Assembly (NCBI GenBank): GCA_015059955.1
Contig: SUZK01000009.1
Coordinates: 1 to 64,000 of the forward strand
Source: Rikenellaceae bacterium
GTDB lineage: Bacteria; Bacteroidota; Bacteroidia; Bacteroidales; Rikenellaceae
Direction: 5' to 3'
DNA: 64,000 nucleotides
The notes below the pieces were generated by a model, which did not search any database, had not been told where the DNA came from, and was given only the letters and a program-made list of their open reading frames with translations. Positions within the stretch are counted from its first letter, which is position 1, and each line of letters starts with the position of its first letter. Of this stretch, positions 15,174 through 24,609 are shown piece after piece. Made by a program: the position numbers and the translations under genes.

Positions 15174-16490
15174 TTAATAATCCTGTGAGAAGAGGCGTAG
15201 ACGCTTGTCAAGCTCGTCGTACTGATAGTCCGAAATCATCGACACACAGCCACGTAAGCCCTCGCGAGAGCTACCCGTAGGCGCGAGTGTGATGGCCGAG
15301 ATACCGTAGTAGATAAGCTTGTTGATAAGCTGCTCACCTGTCATATCCTTATAGCCAAAGGTGAAGAAGAAACCATCACTAACCTCCTGCTCACAATCTT
15401 TGTCGTATACAATATGGAAGCCATTCTTCACCATAATCTCCTTTACGCGTGCAGCACGGCGTGCATACTCACGTGTGTGGCCCACGAAGTCGAGGCGACC
15501 ATCCGATGCTGCGCGGAACATGGCAGCAAGGGCATACTGTGCCGAGTGAGGAACACCCGATGATAGTACATAGAGGATGTTAAAGATGAAGTTACGGCGG
15601 AACTGACCATCGTTGCCATAGCGCTCGGCAAAGCCCTCGTAGCAGCGCTCAGCCAAGGCGGGGTTCATAGCCACAACGGCGATACGCTGACCTGCGTACG
15701 AGAACATCTTAGAGCCCGACAAGAGGTGTAGGCAGTTGTTCGTATAGCGAGCTACCGATGGCTGGTATGGTGGCTCAAATGGCTTCGAGCGATCCTCGCG
15801 GAAGTCCATGTTGAGGTATGCTAAGTCCTCGACAACGATAACGTCGTACTTGGTAGCCATGCGGCCGATAATCTCAAGCTCTTCGTCATTGAGACACATC
15901 CACGTTGGGTTGTTGGGGTTCGAGTATATCATACCTGCGATACGGCCCGTAGAGAGTACCTCCTCAAGCTTCTCCTCGAGCTTCTTGCCGCGGAAGTCGA
16001 TGACATCGAACGACTCGATACGCACGCCCTGCACCCTACACTGCGACTTCTGCACTGGGAAGCCAGGGTCGATGAAGAGGATGGTATCGCGATCCTTACG
16101 CATCTGAGTAAGGGCCATGAATGTAGCGAAGGCACCCTGCATAGAGCCTACCGTAGGCACGAAGCACATAGGAGGGATGTCGAGGTTGATAAATGCCTTC
16201 ACGAAGCGCGATGCCTCCTTTGTGAGGGGCTCGATACCTGTGATAAGAGGGTACTTTGAGCCTACACCAGCAAGCAATGCCTCGTGCTCAGCCTCGATAC
16301 CAATCATCTCGGCTGGAAGGCCTGGCTCACCAATCTCCATGCGGATATACTCAATGCCCGTCTTAGCCTCGATATCCTTAACGACGCTCACAAACTGGCG
16401 GATAGATGCAGCACCAAGCTCCTTGGCGTTGCGCAAGCCGTTAGCGATACATATGTTGTCGACGGTCTGCTTATCTAATGGTCTATCCAT
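15174..16490 (-). CDS. PLP-dependent aminotransferase (class I/II)
   Basis: This 438-aa protein is a fold-type I aminotransferase. The Schiff-base Lys lies in HLLSGSKMFSYAGQRIAVV, the NPNNPTWMCL motif and VVVEDLAYLNMDF hold PLP, and residues near the end fit substrate binding. ATG at 16490 is preferred because it is 7 bp after the iorB stop; ATG 16520 would overlap iorB. In this operon it probably deaminates aromatic amino acids to the 2-oxo acids used by indolepyruvate oxidoreductase. Confidence 0.85.
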   Translation of the reverse strand: MDRPLDKQTVDNICIANGLRNAKELGAASIRQFVSVVKDIEAKTGIEYIRMEIGEPGLPAEMIGIEAEHEALLAGVGSKYPLITGIEPLTKEASRFVKAFINLDIPPMCFVPTVGSMQGAFATFMALTQMRKDRDTILFIDPGFPVQKSQCRVQGVRIESFDVIDFRGKKLEEKLEEVLSTGRIAGMIYSNPNNPTWMCLNDEELEIIGRMATKYDVIVVEDLAYLNMDFREDRSKPFEPPYQPSVARYTNNCLHLLSGSKMFSYAGQRIAVVAMNPALAERCYEGFAERYGNDGQFRRNFIFNILYVLSSGVPHSAQYALAAMFRAASDGRLDFVGHTREYARRAARVKEIMVKNGFHIVYDKDCEQEVSDGFFFTFGYKDMTGEQLINKLIYYGISAITLAPTGSSREGLRGCVSMISDYQYDELDKRLRLFSQDY

Positions 16491-16497
16491 GGTTGGC

Positions 16498-17079
16498 CTA
16501 TCGTTTGATTGATTTTTCATAGCCAGCACGTACTGCAGCGAGGTTCTTCTCAATTACCTCCTCGCCCTTGCGAGCGAAGATACGACGAATACCTGCCTCG
16601 ATCTTCTCAAACTCGATGTCGAGCATTGGAATAGCAGCACCTAAGAGTACCATGTTGGCAGCCTGCAGTGGCGCACCTGCCTCCTTAGCCAACTCCTCAA
16701 CGTTGAGCGATACGCAGTTAGGTAGCGCTGCGAGGTGCTTGTTTAGCTCCTCCTCGTTAGGGTAGTTAGGGATGTTGATAAATGGAACGTTAGAGGTGAC
16801 TACCCAACCATCCTTCTTAAGGTATGAGAGGTAGCGCAATGCCTCCATAGGCTCCAACGATATGATGATGTCGGCACCACCCTTAGCGATAAGGTCCGAG
16901 GCGATAGGCTCGGTCGAGAGACGTAGGTTACTCTGCACGTCGCCACCACGCTGGCTCATGCCGTGAACCTCTGCCTGCTTGATGTTCCAACCCTCGGCCA
17001 TAGCTGCCTCGCCGATGACCGTAGCAATCGACAGAATACCCTGTCCGCCGACGCCTGCCAAAATAATATCTTTCTTCAT
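16498..17079 (-). CDS. iorB: Indolepyruvate:ferredoxin oxidoreductase, beta subunit
   Basis: This 193-aa protein is the gamma-type catalytic domain of 2-oxoacid oxidoreductases (GVGGQGILSIATVIGEAA at the N-terminus, GADIIISLEPMEALRYL). With IorA it decarboxylates indolepyruvate and other aryl pyruvates to aryl-acetyl-CoA and reduces ferredoxin. It lies 28 bp after iorA and just before the aminotransferase gene. Confidence 0.9.
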   Translation of the reverse strand: MKKDIILAGVGGQGILSIATVIGEAAMAEGWNIKQAEVHGMSQRGGDVQSNLRLSTEPIASDLIAKGGADIIISLEPMEALRYLSYLKKDGWVVTSNVPFINIPNYPNEEELNKHLAALPNCVSLNVEELAKEAGAPLQAANMVLLGAAIPMLDIEFEKIEAGIRRIFARKGEEVIEKNLAAVRAGYEKSIKR

Positions 17080-17107
17080 GATAGTTTCGTTTTAGTTGTT
17101 AGCGGAC

Positions 17108-18727
17108 TTACGCTTTCTTTGCTGCTGCGCGTGCCTTAGCGTGACGCTTAGCGGTCTGGATACACTCACGACGTGGGATGACAACAGATACACCCTTGTA
17201 CTCAATCTCCTCGCGTAGGATACCCTTAATCTCCTCCATGTTCTTTGGTAGAGGCACCACAACACGTACATGGTCGGGGTGAACACCTACGCCACGGCAG
17301 ATATCCTCAAGCTTGCCAGTACCTGCTGAGTTCTGACCACCGGTCATACCTGTTGTGAGGTTATCCGAGATGATGATAACGACGTTAGCATTAGAGTTAA
17401 CGCAGTCCAAAAGGCCGGTTATACCTGAGTGTGTGAATGTAGAGTCGCCGATAACTGCGAATGCAGGGAACTGGCCAGCATCCGAAGCACCCTTAGCCAT
17501 GGTGATTGAAGCACCCATCTCTACGCAGGCGTGAAGAGCCTGGAATGGAGGCAACGCACCAAGAGTGTAGCAACCGATATCACCGAAGATACGAGGATTC
17601 TCATACTCGGCAGCAACCTCGTTCAATGCCTTGTACATATCGCGGTGGCCGCAACCCTGGCACAATGCGGGTGGACGTGCTACAACGATGTCGTCAGCCT
17701 CGAGGTTCTCCAAAGCGGCCATGCCCAATGATGCGCGTACGCTATCTGGGGTAAGCTCACCTACACGTGGGAGGTCGCCAGTAAGACGGCCCTTGACCTC
17801 AACTGTCGAAGGCACGATGGCGCGTACCATCTCCTCAACAACAGGCTGACCCTCCTCCATAACAAGAATCTCCTTTGCGCCATCCTCAACCATCTTCTCG
17901 ATGAGCGCCACTGGAAGTGGATACTGCGAGATCTTCAAGATGCTACGCTCCTCGGCGTTAGCAACATTCTCCATATAGTAGTTGTATGCAATACCTGTTG
18001 TGATGACACCACGCTCAGGTGTTGCACCCTTCTTATACCAGTTGAACTTCGACTCAACCGATGCCTTCTGAAGGTCGTCCTGCTGTGCGAGAAGCTCAAC
18101 ATAGCGCTTCTTGGCGAACGCAGGGAGAAGAATCCAGCGACGTACATCCTCTGGACGGCTGATCTCGTTCTGCTTGCGAGGCTCCTCGGTAACGTTAACC
18201 ACGGCGCGTGAGTGAGCCATGCGGGTTGTAACACGCATCAATACTGGGAGCTTAACAGCCTCTGAGAGCTCGAAAGCGGCACGTGTCATCTCGTAAGCCT
18301 CCTGCTGTGATGATGGCTCGAAGATTGGCATTAGAGCGAACTTACCATAGAAGCGAGAGTCCTGCTCGTTCTGCGATGAGTGCATCGATGGGTCGTCGGC
18401 AGCAACAACAACCAAACCACCATTAACGCCTGTCATTGCAGAGTTAACAAATGGATCGGCAGCAACGTTCATACCCACGTGCTTCATACATACCAAGGCG
18501 CGCTTGCCCATGTATGACATACCGAGAGCGCCCTCCATGGCGGTCTTCTCGTTAGTAGCCCAGCGGCAGAAAATCTTGTCTGCAGCCTCGCCACGCTTCT
18601 CCTCGCGTAGCTGAATGAATTCGGTAATTTCGGTAGACGGAGTACCAGGATAAGCATAGACGCCCGAAAGACCAGAGTCAATGGCAGCCTGCGCAATAGC
18701 CTCGTCACCGAGAAGTAGTTTTCTCAT
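17108..18727 (-). CDS. iorA: Indolepyruvate:ferredoxin oxidoreductase, alpha subunit
   Basis: This 539-aa protein has an N-terminal pyruvate-oxidoreductase fold (SGVYAYPGTPSTEITEF) and a C-terminal TPP domain (GDIGCYTLGALPPF, GDSTFTHSGITGL). The TPP motif is GDS...NAN with ISDNLTTGMTGGQ. Typical IorA proteins end in an 8-Cys ferredoxin domain. This one stops after the TPP part (RRECIQTAKRHAKARAAAKK) and so is shorter, and the electrons probably leave through a separate ferredoxin. It is the first gene of the operon, after the promoter at 18791. Confidence 0.9.
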   Translation of the reverse strand: MRKLLLGDEAIAQAAIDSGLSGVYAYPGTPSTEITEFIQLREEKRGEAADKIFCRWATNEKTAMEGALGMSYMGKRALVCMKHVGMNVAADPFVNSAMTGVNGGLVVVAADDPSMHSSQNEQDSRFYGKFALMPIFEPSSQQEAYEMTRAAFELSEAVKLPVLMRVTTRMAHSRAVVNVTEEPRKQNEISRPEDVRRWILLPAFAKKRYVELLAQQDDLQKASVESKFNWYKKGATPERGVITTGIAYNYYMENVANAEERSILKISQYPLPVALIEKMVEDGAKEILVMEEGQPVVEEMVRAIVPSTVEVKGRLTGDLPRVGELTPDSVRASLGMAALENLEADDIVVARPPALCQGCGHRDMYKALNEVAAEYENPRIFGDIGCYTLGALPPFQALHACVEMGASITMAKGASDAGQFPAFAVIGDSTFTHSGITGLLDCVNSNANVVIIISDNLTTGMTGGQNSAGTGKLEDICRGVGVHPDHVRVVVPLPKNMEEIKGILREEIEYKGVSVVIPRRECIQTAKRHAKARAAAKKA

Positions 18728-18790
18728 ATCGTTTATGTTTTAGGTTTATATTAGATTTATTATCTTTTCAGCACATTTTGCATCAATTGT

Positions 18791-18798
18791 CAAAGATA
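18791..18798 (-). promoter_or_regulatory. Promoter -7 box of the Ior operon
   Basis: TATCTTTG on the minus strand lies 64 bp upstream of iorA, which gives a short AT-rich leader. Confidence 0.65.
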
Positions 18799-18894
18799 TA
18801 AAAAAAATCCAACAGATGAAAATATTATCGCCAATTTTTATAAAAAATGGGTAATTATACCCATTCGCGATATCGCACAAGTGGTGCCTACGCC

Positions 18895-21360
18895 TTAAAA
18901 CTGGAGGCTCACGGCGAGGGCGAAGGTGCGCGAATAGGCGTATTGCACCATGTTGGCAAATGGGGCAAGGTGGGCGTGCGTCGAGGTCGTTATCTTGCGC
19001 ACTCGGTGTTGCTCATAGCTGCGATACATAACATCGCTACCCAGCAAATTGTTGATGGATAGTTGCACCCATAGCGACATCTCACCGCTCAGCTCAAAGC
19101 GCTTGCCAGCAACAACGTCGACAAGCACCGCATCTCGCATTCGCTGCTGCAATAAGAGGGCGTCGCGTTCGTCACTCGATGTGGCGTGCGAGGTGATATG
19201 TTCACTACGTCGTATGAACGATGGCTCGACATGGCGTAGACCCCAGTAGCGCGCCGTGGCACGCACCAACCAGCCGCGCTTGTGATGCCACTCAAGGTCG
19301 CCATAGAGGGTAATCTCGGGTGTTGAGGCATGAAGCCCTTTAATCGCTGTGCGAGATGTTGTTAGAACTCTGTTGTCGGCGTCGGAGTAGGTCGTTATAC
19401 GAGCGTCGCGAATATATCTGTATTGTGCTGCCGTAAGCATAAACGAGGAGCCCAACGAGTTGCTCCACTTCACCCTTGCTGAGGCTTCAAGGCCTACGTT
19501 TAGTGTGGCTATGCCATCTACAACACCATCGGCCATCGTGGCAGCGAGGTCGTCGTAATATCTTATAACGTTACTCTGGTTGAGGTGCGAGTTTAAGAAG
19601 AGTGTAGCAACAACCTCGAAGCGTGGTTTGTGGTAGTGGTACGAGGCCTCGGCGGCTATGGCCGTGCTCAGATGAGGGCGCGATATTGTGCGGTTGTTGT
19701 AGTTCGGTTGTAGGAATAGCATCTCCACTACGGGGCTTTCGCCACGCACCATTGCCGAGGCTGTAATGGTATGATTGCCAAATACATGTGTCCAACCCAA
19801 GTTTATGCGATAGGGGAGCAGGCCGATGTTTCGTGATGGGCCGTAAGAGCCCTTGTCGGGGAATAGCTCTTTCTCGTAGATGCCACGACGTCGCGACAGT
19901 TCGCTGGCGAGGTGTATGCTTGCTGCGAAGATGTGGTTGCCGTACTTGATATCTATTGTGCCATATAGCTCGGCACGATGGCGCGAGAGGTAGTAGTCGT
20001 AGCCATAGTGGTCACCCTCGTATATCTTTAACTCCTTGTCACGCAGGTTGTTTTGTGGCGGTGGGGCGTATGAGCTATCGTCAGCATTGAAGTAGTCGTA
20101 GTTGAGTATATAGTCGCCACCGAGGAGGTCGCCCACGCTCTTGTATATGCGTGATGTCGTGCCATCGTAGATAAGTCCACCGTGTAGCGTGATGCCATAT
20201 ATGCGGTGCTCAACGTCTATGGCTGCTGAGCCTCGCAGTGCGTTATTGTGGTACTTGTCGACGATGTATGCTGAGTGGCCATCGGGCTGTATGACATTGG
20301 TGTGGTAGAGGTAGTCCCAGTCGATTTGTGTGTATCGCAGGTCGTTGTTTTGCCACGCCTCGGTGACCTCCGCAATGCTCTCTTCGTCGCTGAAGTATGA
20401 GGGCAGACGCTGATAGTTATCGGGGTGTGCCGTGGGAGCGTTTAGATTGCTGATTGTCGAGTAGTTGTAACGTTCGTAGCTGATGTCAGCAGTAAGCTCC
20501 AACGAGGTATTCTTGCTGAGCTCTCTATGCCACGAAACGATAACCTCGGGACGTAGCTCCGAGGCGATGTTGGCGCTGCGCTCCTTGCCCTTATAGATGC
20601 CCCATGCAGGGTTATAAAGCGTGTTGTTCATAAGGTCGAAGCACTCCTCCAAGGTGGCCTTACGTGTGCCACGCACCGAGTAGGGTAAAAGAGCTATGAG
20701 GTGTAGCGTATTTTTGTTCCAGGCGCGCGAGCCATATAGCGATATGTCGAAGGCGTTGGTGTGTACACCTTTAACATATATATCGCGCCCAACACGTGCG
20801 CGCACATTATGCGATAGATGCCAGTCGCAGTCGAGGGCTACTCCGCGAGGTGATATCTTATGATAGGCGCGATGACTTAAGCTAAACAGATTGCCATAGC
20901 CCGAGATATTACCACGTATGGTGTGCCCTGCTGTTGTGTGTGGGCGATATTCGCCCAATGTGTGGCCTGCTGAGGCTGTTGTCGTTCCCGAAAGTATGGC
21001 GTTGCTAAGGCCGGGGTATCGTGTGCGTCGTATGCCTAACGACATGAGCATCATAGATGTTGTGTAGTCGACACTTATGGGGCCTACCATATATCGCTCC
21101 TCGTAGCGTGAGCCACCGCGAGGGTTGTTCATGACGCTACGCATGGCATACTCGGCATTCGATGTTATGTAGGGTACGGCGCCAGCCTCGGGCGTTGTAG
21201 ATAGGTAGTCGTCGAAGAGCGACGAGTAACGCTCCATGTTCTCGTCGTAGAACTTATACTGGCGATAATCTACGTCATCCTCCTGTGCTACGACGGGTAG
21301 CGACGATAGTATGGTGACTACCATACATAAGATGATCCTTATAGCGCCTCTCTTCTTCAT
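18895..21360 (-). CDS. Outer-membrane beta-barrel protein (TonB-receptor-like)
   Basis: This 821-aa protein starts at M-K-K-R-G-A-I-R. It has a signal peptide (cleavage near VVAQ) and no clear plug domain at the N-terminus. The rest is a long series of amphipathic strands with Tyr/Trp/Arg-rich turns, ending in the outer-membrane signature SLQF with terminal Phe. It resembles TonB-dependent receptors lacking a recognised plug, or a large porin-like barrel. It has no SusD neighbour. The substrate is unknown. It diverges from the thioesterase gene. Confidence 0.7.
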   Translation of the reverse strand: MKKRGAIRIILCMVVTILSSLPVVAQEDDVDYRQYKFYDENMERYSSLFDDYLSTTPEAGAVPYITSNAEYAMRSVMNNPRGGSRYEERYMVGPISVDYTTSMMLMSLGIRRTRYPGLSNAILSGTTTASAGHTLGEYRPHTTAGHTIRGNISGYGNLFSLSHRAYHKISPRGVALDCDWHLSHNVRARVGRDIYVKGVHTNAFDISLYGSRAWNKNTLHLIALLPYSVRGTRKATLEECFDLMNNTLYNPAWGIYKGKERSANIASELRPEVIVSWHRELSKNTSLELTADISYERYNYSTISNLNAPTAHPDNYQRLPSYFSDEESIAEVTEAWQNNDLRYTQIDWDYLYHTNVIQPDGHSAYIVDKYHNNALRGSAAIDVEHRIYGITLHGGLIYDGTTSRIYKSVGDLLGGDYILNYDYFNADDSSYAPPPQNNLRDKELKIYEGDHYGYDYYLSRHRAELYGTIDIKYGNHIFAASIHLASELSRRRGIYEKELFPDKGSYGPSRNIGLLPYRINLGWTHVFGNHTITASAMVRGESPVVEMLFLQPNYNNRTISRPHLSTAIAAEASYHYHKPRFEVVATLFLNSHLNQSNVIRYYDDLAATMADGVVDGIATLNVGLEASARVKWSNSLGSSFMLTAAQYRYIRDARITTYSDADNRVLTTSRTAIKGLHASTPEITLYGDLEWHHKRGWLVRATARYWGLRHVEPSFIRRSEHITSHATSSDERDALLLQQRMRDAVLVDVVAGKRFELSGEMSLWVQLSINNLLGSDVMYRSYEQHRVRKITTSTHAHLAPFANMVQYAYSRTFALAVSLQF

Positions 21361-21377
21361 TATCTCGGTTTGTGGTG

Positions 21378-21385
21378 CAAAAATA
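21378..21385 (-). promoter_or_regulatory. Promoter -7 box of barrel gene
   Basis: On the minus strand this reads TATTTTTG, 17 bp upstream of the chosen start codon. Confidence 0.55.
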
Positions 21386-21433
21386 CGATTATTTTTTCTA
21401 TCTTCGTTGTCGCAAACAAATAATAATGACACT

Positions 21434-21910
21434 ATGAAGAAGATTATAAATCCGTGGCAGGGCATGGAGGGCTATGCCTGCTATGGCTGCTGCCCCGATA
21501 GCGAGAAGGGCCTGCGCATGGAGTTTATGGAGGATGGTGACTATATCGTCTCACGCTGGACGCCACGCCACGAGTTCGAGGGGTGGCAGAATACGCTGCA
21601 TGGCGGCATCCAGGCTACCCTCGCTGACGAGATAGCGAGCTGGACGGTGTTTCGCAAGTTGCAGACGGGTGGTGTCACCTCGAAGATGGAGGTGCGCTAC
21701 CTACGCCCTGTGCATGTCGACGATGGCGATATAGAGCTTCGCGCCCATATTGTCGAGCAGCGCCGTAACCTTGTGCGCATCGCGGTGACTATCACCAATG
21801 GCCGTGGTGAGCTTGCCACAGAGGTTGAGTGCCTATACTTCACCTTCCCACAGGAGCGTGCCCGCGACGAGTTTATGTTCAGGGAGTTCCGCTGCGAGGA
21901 CGAGGCGTAA
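21434..21910 (+). CDS. PaaI-type hotdog thioesterase
   Basis: This 158-aa protein starts at ATG 21434. It has a hotdog fold with the HGGIQATLADEIASW helix motif (N-T-L-H-G-G then a long helix with Asp/Glu), typical of acyl-CoA thioesterases of the PaaI/YbgC group. It probably hydrolyses small acyl- or aryl-acyl-CoA esters. The Cys-rich N-terminus (CYGCCPDSEKG) is common in this Bacteroidetes subgroup. Its start is 73 bp from the divergent barrel gene, and a terminator follows. Confidence 0.8.
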   Translation: MKKIINPWQGMEGYACYGCCPDSEKGLRMEFMEDGDYIVSRWTPRHEFEGWQNTLHGGIQATLADEIASWTVFRKLQTGGVTSKMEVRYLRPVHVDDGDIELRAHIVEQRRNLVRIAVTITNGRGELATEVECLYFTFPQERARDEFMFREFRCEDEA

Positions 21911-21942
21911 CAAGCACAAAACTGAAAACGGAAAGATGAAAG

Positions 21943-21975
21943 AGAGGCGTTGTCAAGGGCAGTGACAACGCCTCT
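21943..21975 (+). terminator. Terminator of thioesterase gene
   Basis: A 13-bp stem (AGAGGCGTTGTCA with TGACAACGCCTCT) and a 7-nt loop are followed by an A/T run. Confidence 0.8.
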
Positions 21976-22218
21976 ATATTAACCCATAGAGACTCATATT
22001 AACCCATCATCAACCCCGCCCATCTTTGCTCCTTTATCTTTGAGCTCTCCTATATTTTTGCCCTATTTTCTAAAATTTTTGGTTTTTTATTTTGCCGTTC
22101 GAAAAAAAGTACTTAACTTTATAATCCGCAATGGCACTTAAGAGTTTTTAGCCTCGGCGTCGTGGCTCGAAAACAAGGTGTTGTGCAAACCTAAAAAAAC
22201 CTAAAAAACACTATAATT
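21976..22218 (+). promoter_or_regulatory. Leader region of EF-G2-type gene
   Basis: This is an AT-rich stretch before the start at 22219. Two weak -7 candidates are TTATTTTG near 22086 and TAACTTTA near 22117. A hairpin with arms GTTTTTAGCC/GGCTCGAAAAC lies near 22145-22175. If the upstream candidate is right, the leader exceeds 100 nt. I see no riboswitch signature. Confidence 0.35.
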
Positions 22219-24372
22219 ATGAAAAACTATTCAGCAAAAGAGATTAAGAACATCGTTCTTATTGGTGCGCCTGGCGCCGGAAAAACTACCCTTGCAGAGG
22301 CAATGGCTTTCGAGGGTAAGGTGATTGACCGCAGGGGTAGTATCGAGAATAACAACACTATCTCGGATAATACCGATATCGAGCACGAGTACAAGCGTTC
22401 GATATACTCAACAACCCTCTTTACTGAGTTTATGGACCGTAAGCTCAACATCATCGACTGCCCAGGTTCGGACGACTTCTGTGGTTCGCTCTTCTCGGCA
22501 TTCAAGGTTGGTGACGTGGGCGTCATGGTCCTCAATGCACAGAATGGCTGGGAGGTAGGCTCGGAGCTTCAGTCACGCTACGCTCGCATCCTCAACAAGC
22601 CACTTATCGGCGTTATCAACCAGCTCGATGGCGACAAGGCTAACTACGACGCTACCATCGAGGGTATCCGCGCCAACTCTTCAGTTAAGCCTATCATCGT
22701 GCAGTACCCCGTAAACCAGGGCGCTGGCTTCGACTCATTCATCGACGTCTTGATGATGAAGATGTATAAATTCGTCGACGAGAACGGTAAGCGTGAGGAG
22801 TACCCTATTCCAGATAGCGAGATCGACCGCGCCAACGCTCTCAACCAGGAGCTTGCTGAGGCTGCTGCCGTATACGATGACGCTCTCATGGAGCTATACT
22901 TCGAGAAGGGCTCACTCACACAGGATGACATCCGCGCAGGTCTTAAGTTCGGCGTATCGAAGCGTGACATCATGCCTATCTTCTGTGCTTCAGGTAAGCG
23001 CGACATAGGTACCAAGCGTATTATGGAGTTCATCATCAACGTGGCTCCAGGCCCATTGAAGGCACCTGCATTCCTCTCTACCGAGGGTGAGGAGATTCTT
23101 GCCAACGTAGAGGAGCCAGCAGTAGCATTCGTATTTAAGAGCCAGATTGAGCAGCATATCGGCGAGATTACCTACTTCCGCGTAGTACGTGGTAAGGTGG
23201 CTGAGGGTATGGAGCTTGTAAACTCACGCACAGGCAACAAGGAGAAGCTCTCGCAGCTCTTCGCCGTAGCCGGTAAGAACCGCGTGAAGGTAACAGAGCT
23301 CTCAGCAGGTGACATCGGCTGCACCGTGAAGCTCAAGGGTACTCGTACAAACGACACCCTCGCAGCACCATCTGCACCTATCGCCGTAGAGCCTATCGTA
23401 TTCCCAGAGCCTCGCTACCGCGCCGCTGTAAAGGCTAAGGAGCAGAGCGACGAGGAGAAGCTCGGTAAGCTTCTTAACGACGCCAAGTATGAGGATCCTA
23501 CAATCCTCGTTGAGTACTCTAAGGAGCTCAAGCAGACCATCATCCAGGGTCAGGGTGAGCACCACCTCAACATCCTCAAGCAGCGTCTATCGACAGAGAA
23601 TAAGATGGAGATCGAGTACTTCGCTCCTAAGATTCCATATCGTGAGACTATCACCAAGGTAGCTCAGGCCGACTACCGCCACAAGAAGCAGTCGGGTGGT
23701 TCTGGTCAGTTTGGTGAGGTTCACATGGTCATCGAGCCTTACTACGATGGCATGCCTGAGCCTACAAAGTATAAGGTTAACGGCCAGGAGATCGCTGTGA
23801 GCGTCAAGGGTAAGGAGGAGTACGACTTGCCATGGGGTGGTAAGCTTCAGTACTACAACTCTATCGTTGGTGGTGCTATCGACGCACGCTTCATGCCAGC
23901 TATCCTCAAGGGTATCATGGAGAAGATGGATGAGGGTCCATTGACAGGTTCGTATGCTCGCGACATCCGCGTTGTCATCTACTACGGTAAGATGCACCCA
24001 GTAGATTCAAACGAGCTTTCGTTTAAGCTTGCCGGCCGTAACGCCTTCAAGGATGCCTTCCGCAATGCTGGTCCAAAGATTATGGAGCCTATCTATACCG
24101 TTGAGGTGCTCACACCAAGCGAGTATATGGGTGCTGTGATGAGCGACCTTCAGAACCGTCGTGCTATGATTATGGGTATGGAGTCAGATAAGGGCTTCGA
24201 CCGCCTCAATGCACGCGTGCCTCTTGCAGAGCTCTATCGCTACTCTACATCGTTGTCATCATTGACCTCAGGTGCTGCTACATACACCATGCAGTTTGCA
24301 TCATACGAGCAGGTGCCTGCCGATGTACAGGATAAGTTGCTTAAGGCTTACACTGACACCGACGAAGATTAA
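22219..24372 (+). CDS. EF-G2-type translation elongation factor G, GTPase-altered
   Basis: This 717-aa protein has all five EF-G domains (GTPase about 1-280, then II-V ending with the AELYRYSTSLSSLTSG loop). The G domain is atypical. The P-loop is GAPGAGKTT (16-24), the usual DTPGH is DCPGSDD with Ser84 where EF-G has the catalytic His, and the NKxD motif is NQLD (134-137). It therefore matches the EF-G2 paralogues of Bacteroides, reported to support translocation without GTP hydrolysis and to be needed in starved cells. It should not be the housekeeping EF-G of this genome. A double hairpin follows. Confidence 0.85.
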   Translation: MKNYSAKEIKNIVLIGAPGAGKTTLAEAMAFEGKVIDRRGSIENNNTISDNTDIEHEYKRSIYSTTLFTEFMDRKLNIIDCPGSDDFCGSLFSAFKVGDVGVMVLNAQNGWEVGSELQSRYARILNKPLIGVINQLDGDKANYDATIEGIRANSSVKPIIVQYPVNQGAGFDSFIDVLMMKMYKFVDENGKREEYPIPDSEIDRANALNQELAEAAAVYDDALMELYFEKGSLTQDDIRAGLKFGVSKRDIMPIFCASGKRDIGTKRIMEFIINVAPGPLKAPAFLSTEGEEILANVEEPAVAFVFKSQIEQHIGEITYFRVVRGKVAEGMELVNSRTGNKEKLSQLFAVAGKNRVKVTELSAGDIGCTVKLKGTRTNDTLAAPSAPIAVEPIVFPEPRYRAAVKAKEQSDEEKLGKLLNDAKYEDPTILVEYSKELKQTIIQGQGEHHLNILKQRLSTENKMEIEYFAPKIPYRETITKVAQADYRHKKQSGGSGQFGEVHMVIEPYYDGMPEPTKYKVNGQEIAVSVKGKEEYDLPWGGKLQYYNSIVGGAIDARFMPAILKGIMEKMDEGPLTGSYARDIRVVIYYGKMHPVDSNELSFKLAGRNAFKDAFRNAGPKIMEPIYTVEVLTPSEYMGAVMSDLQNRRAMIMGMESDKGFDRLNARVPLAELYRYSTSLSSLTSGAATYTMQFASYEQVPADVQDKLLKAYTDTDED

Positions 24373-24384
24373 TTTCTTGAGATA

Positions 24385-24456
24385 AGGGGTCATCTGCGAC
24401 CTCTCAATCATTGCCCCGAATGGGAAATACGCACAGTATGTCCCATCCGGGGCAAT
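24385..24456 (+). ncRNA. Double-hairpin element A
   Basis: Hairpin 1 is AGGGGTC/GACCTCT with loop ATCTGC (24385-24404). Hairpin 2 has an outer stem of nine pairs (24410-24418 with 24448-24456), then ATGGGA/TCCCAT-type pairing, and an inner 4-bp stem ATAC/GTAT around the pentaloop GCACA. It shares loop and leader features with elements B and C. It lies directly after the EF-G2-type stop codon. It may be a terminator or a structured RNA. Confidence 0.5.
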
Positions 24457-24513
24457 CTCTTAATCGAGTCCACATCTAACCCCTTCTATCAAAAAAACGA
24501 GTTTCTTGAGACA

Positions 24514-24590
24514 GGGCAGACATCTACTGCCGCCTACAAACAATCCCGACAATGAGTAGTACGCTAAGTATAGCCCATTGTCGGGATTGT
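24514..24590 (+). ncRNA. Double-hairpin element B
   Basis: Hairpin 1 is GGCAG/CTGCC around ACATCTA (24515-24531). Hairpin 2 has a 15-bp outer stem (24540-24554 with 24576-24590) and an inner stem GTAC/GTAT closing the pentaloop GCTAA. The leader TTTCTTGAGA resembles that of element A. There is no T run at the 3' side. Confidence 0.5.
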
Positions 24591-24609
24591 TGCCATGCAT
24601 TGTAGCTGC

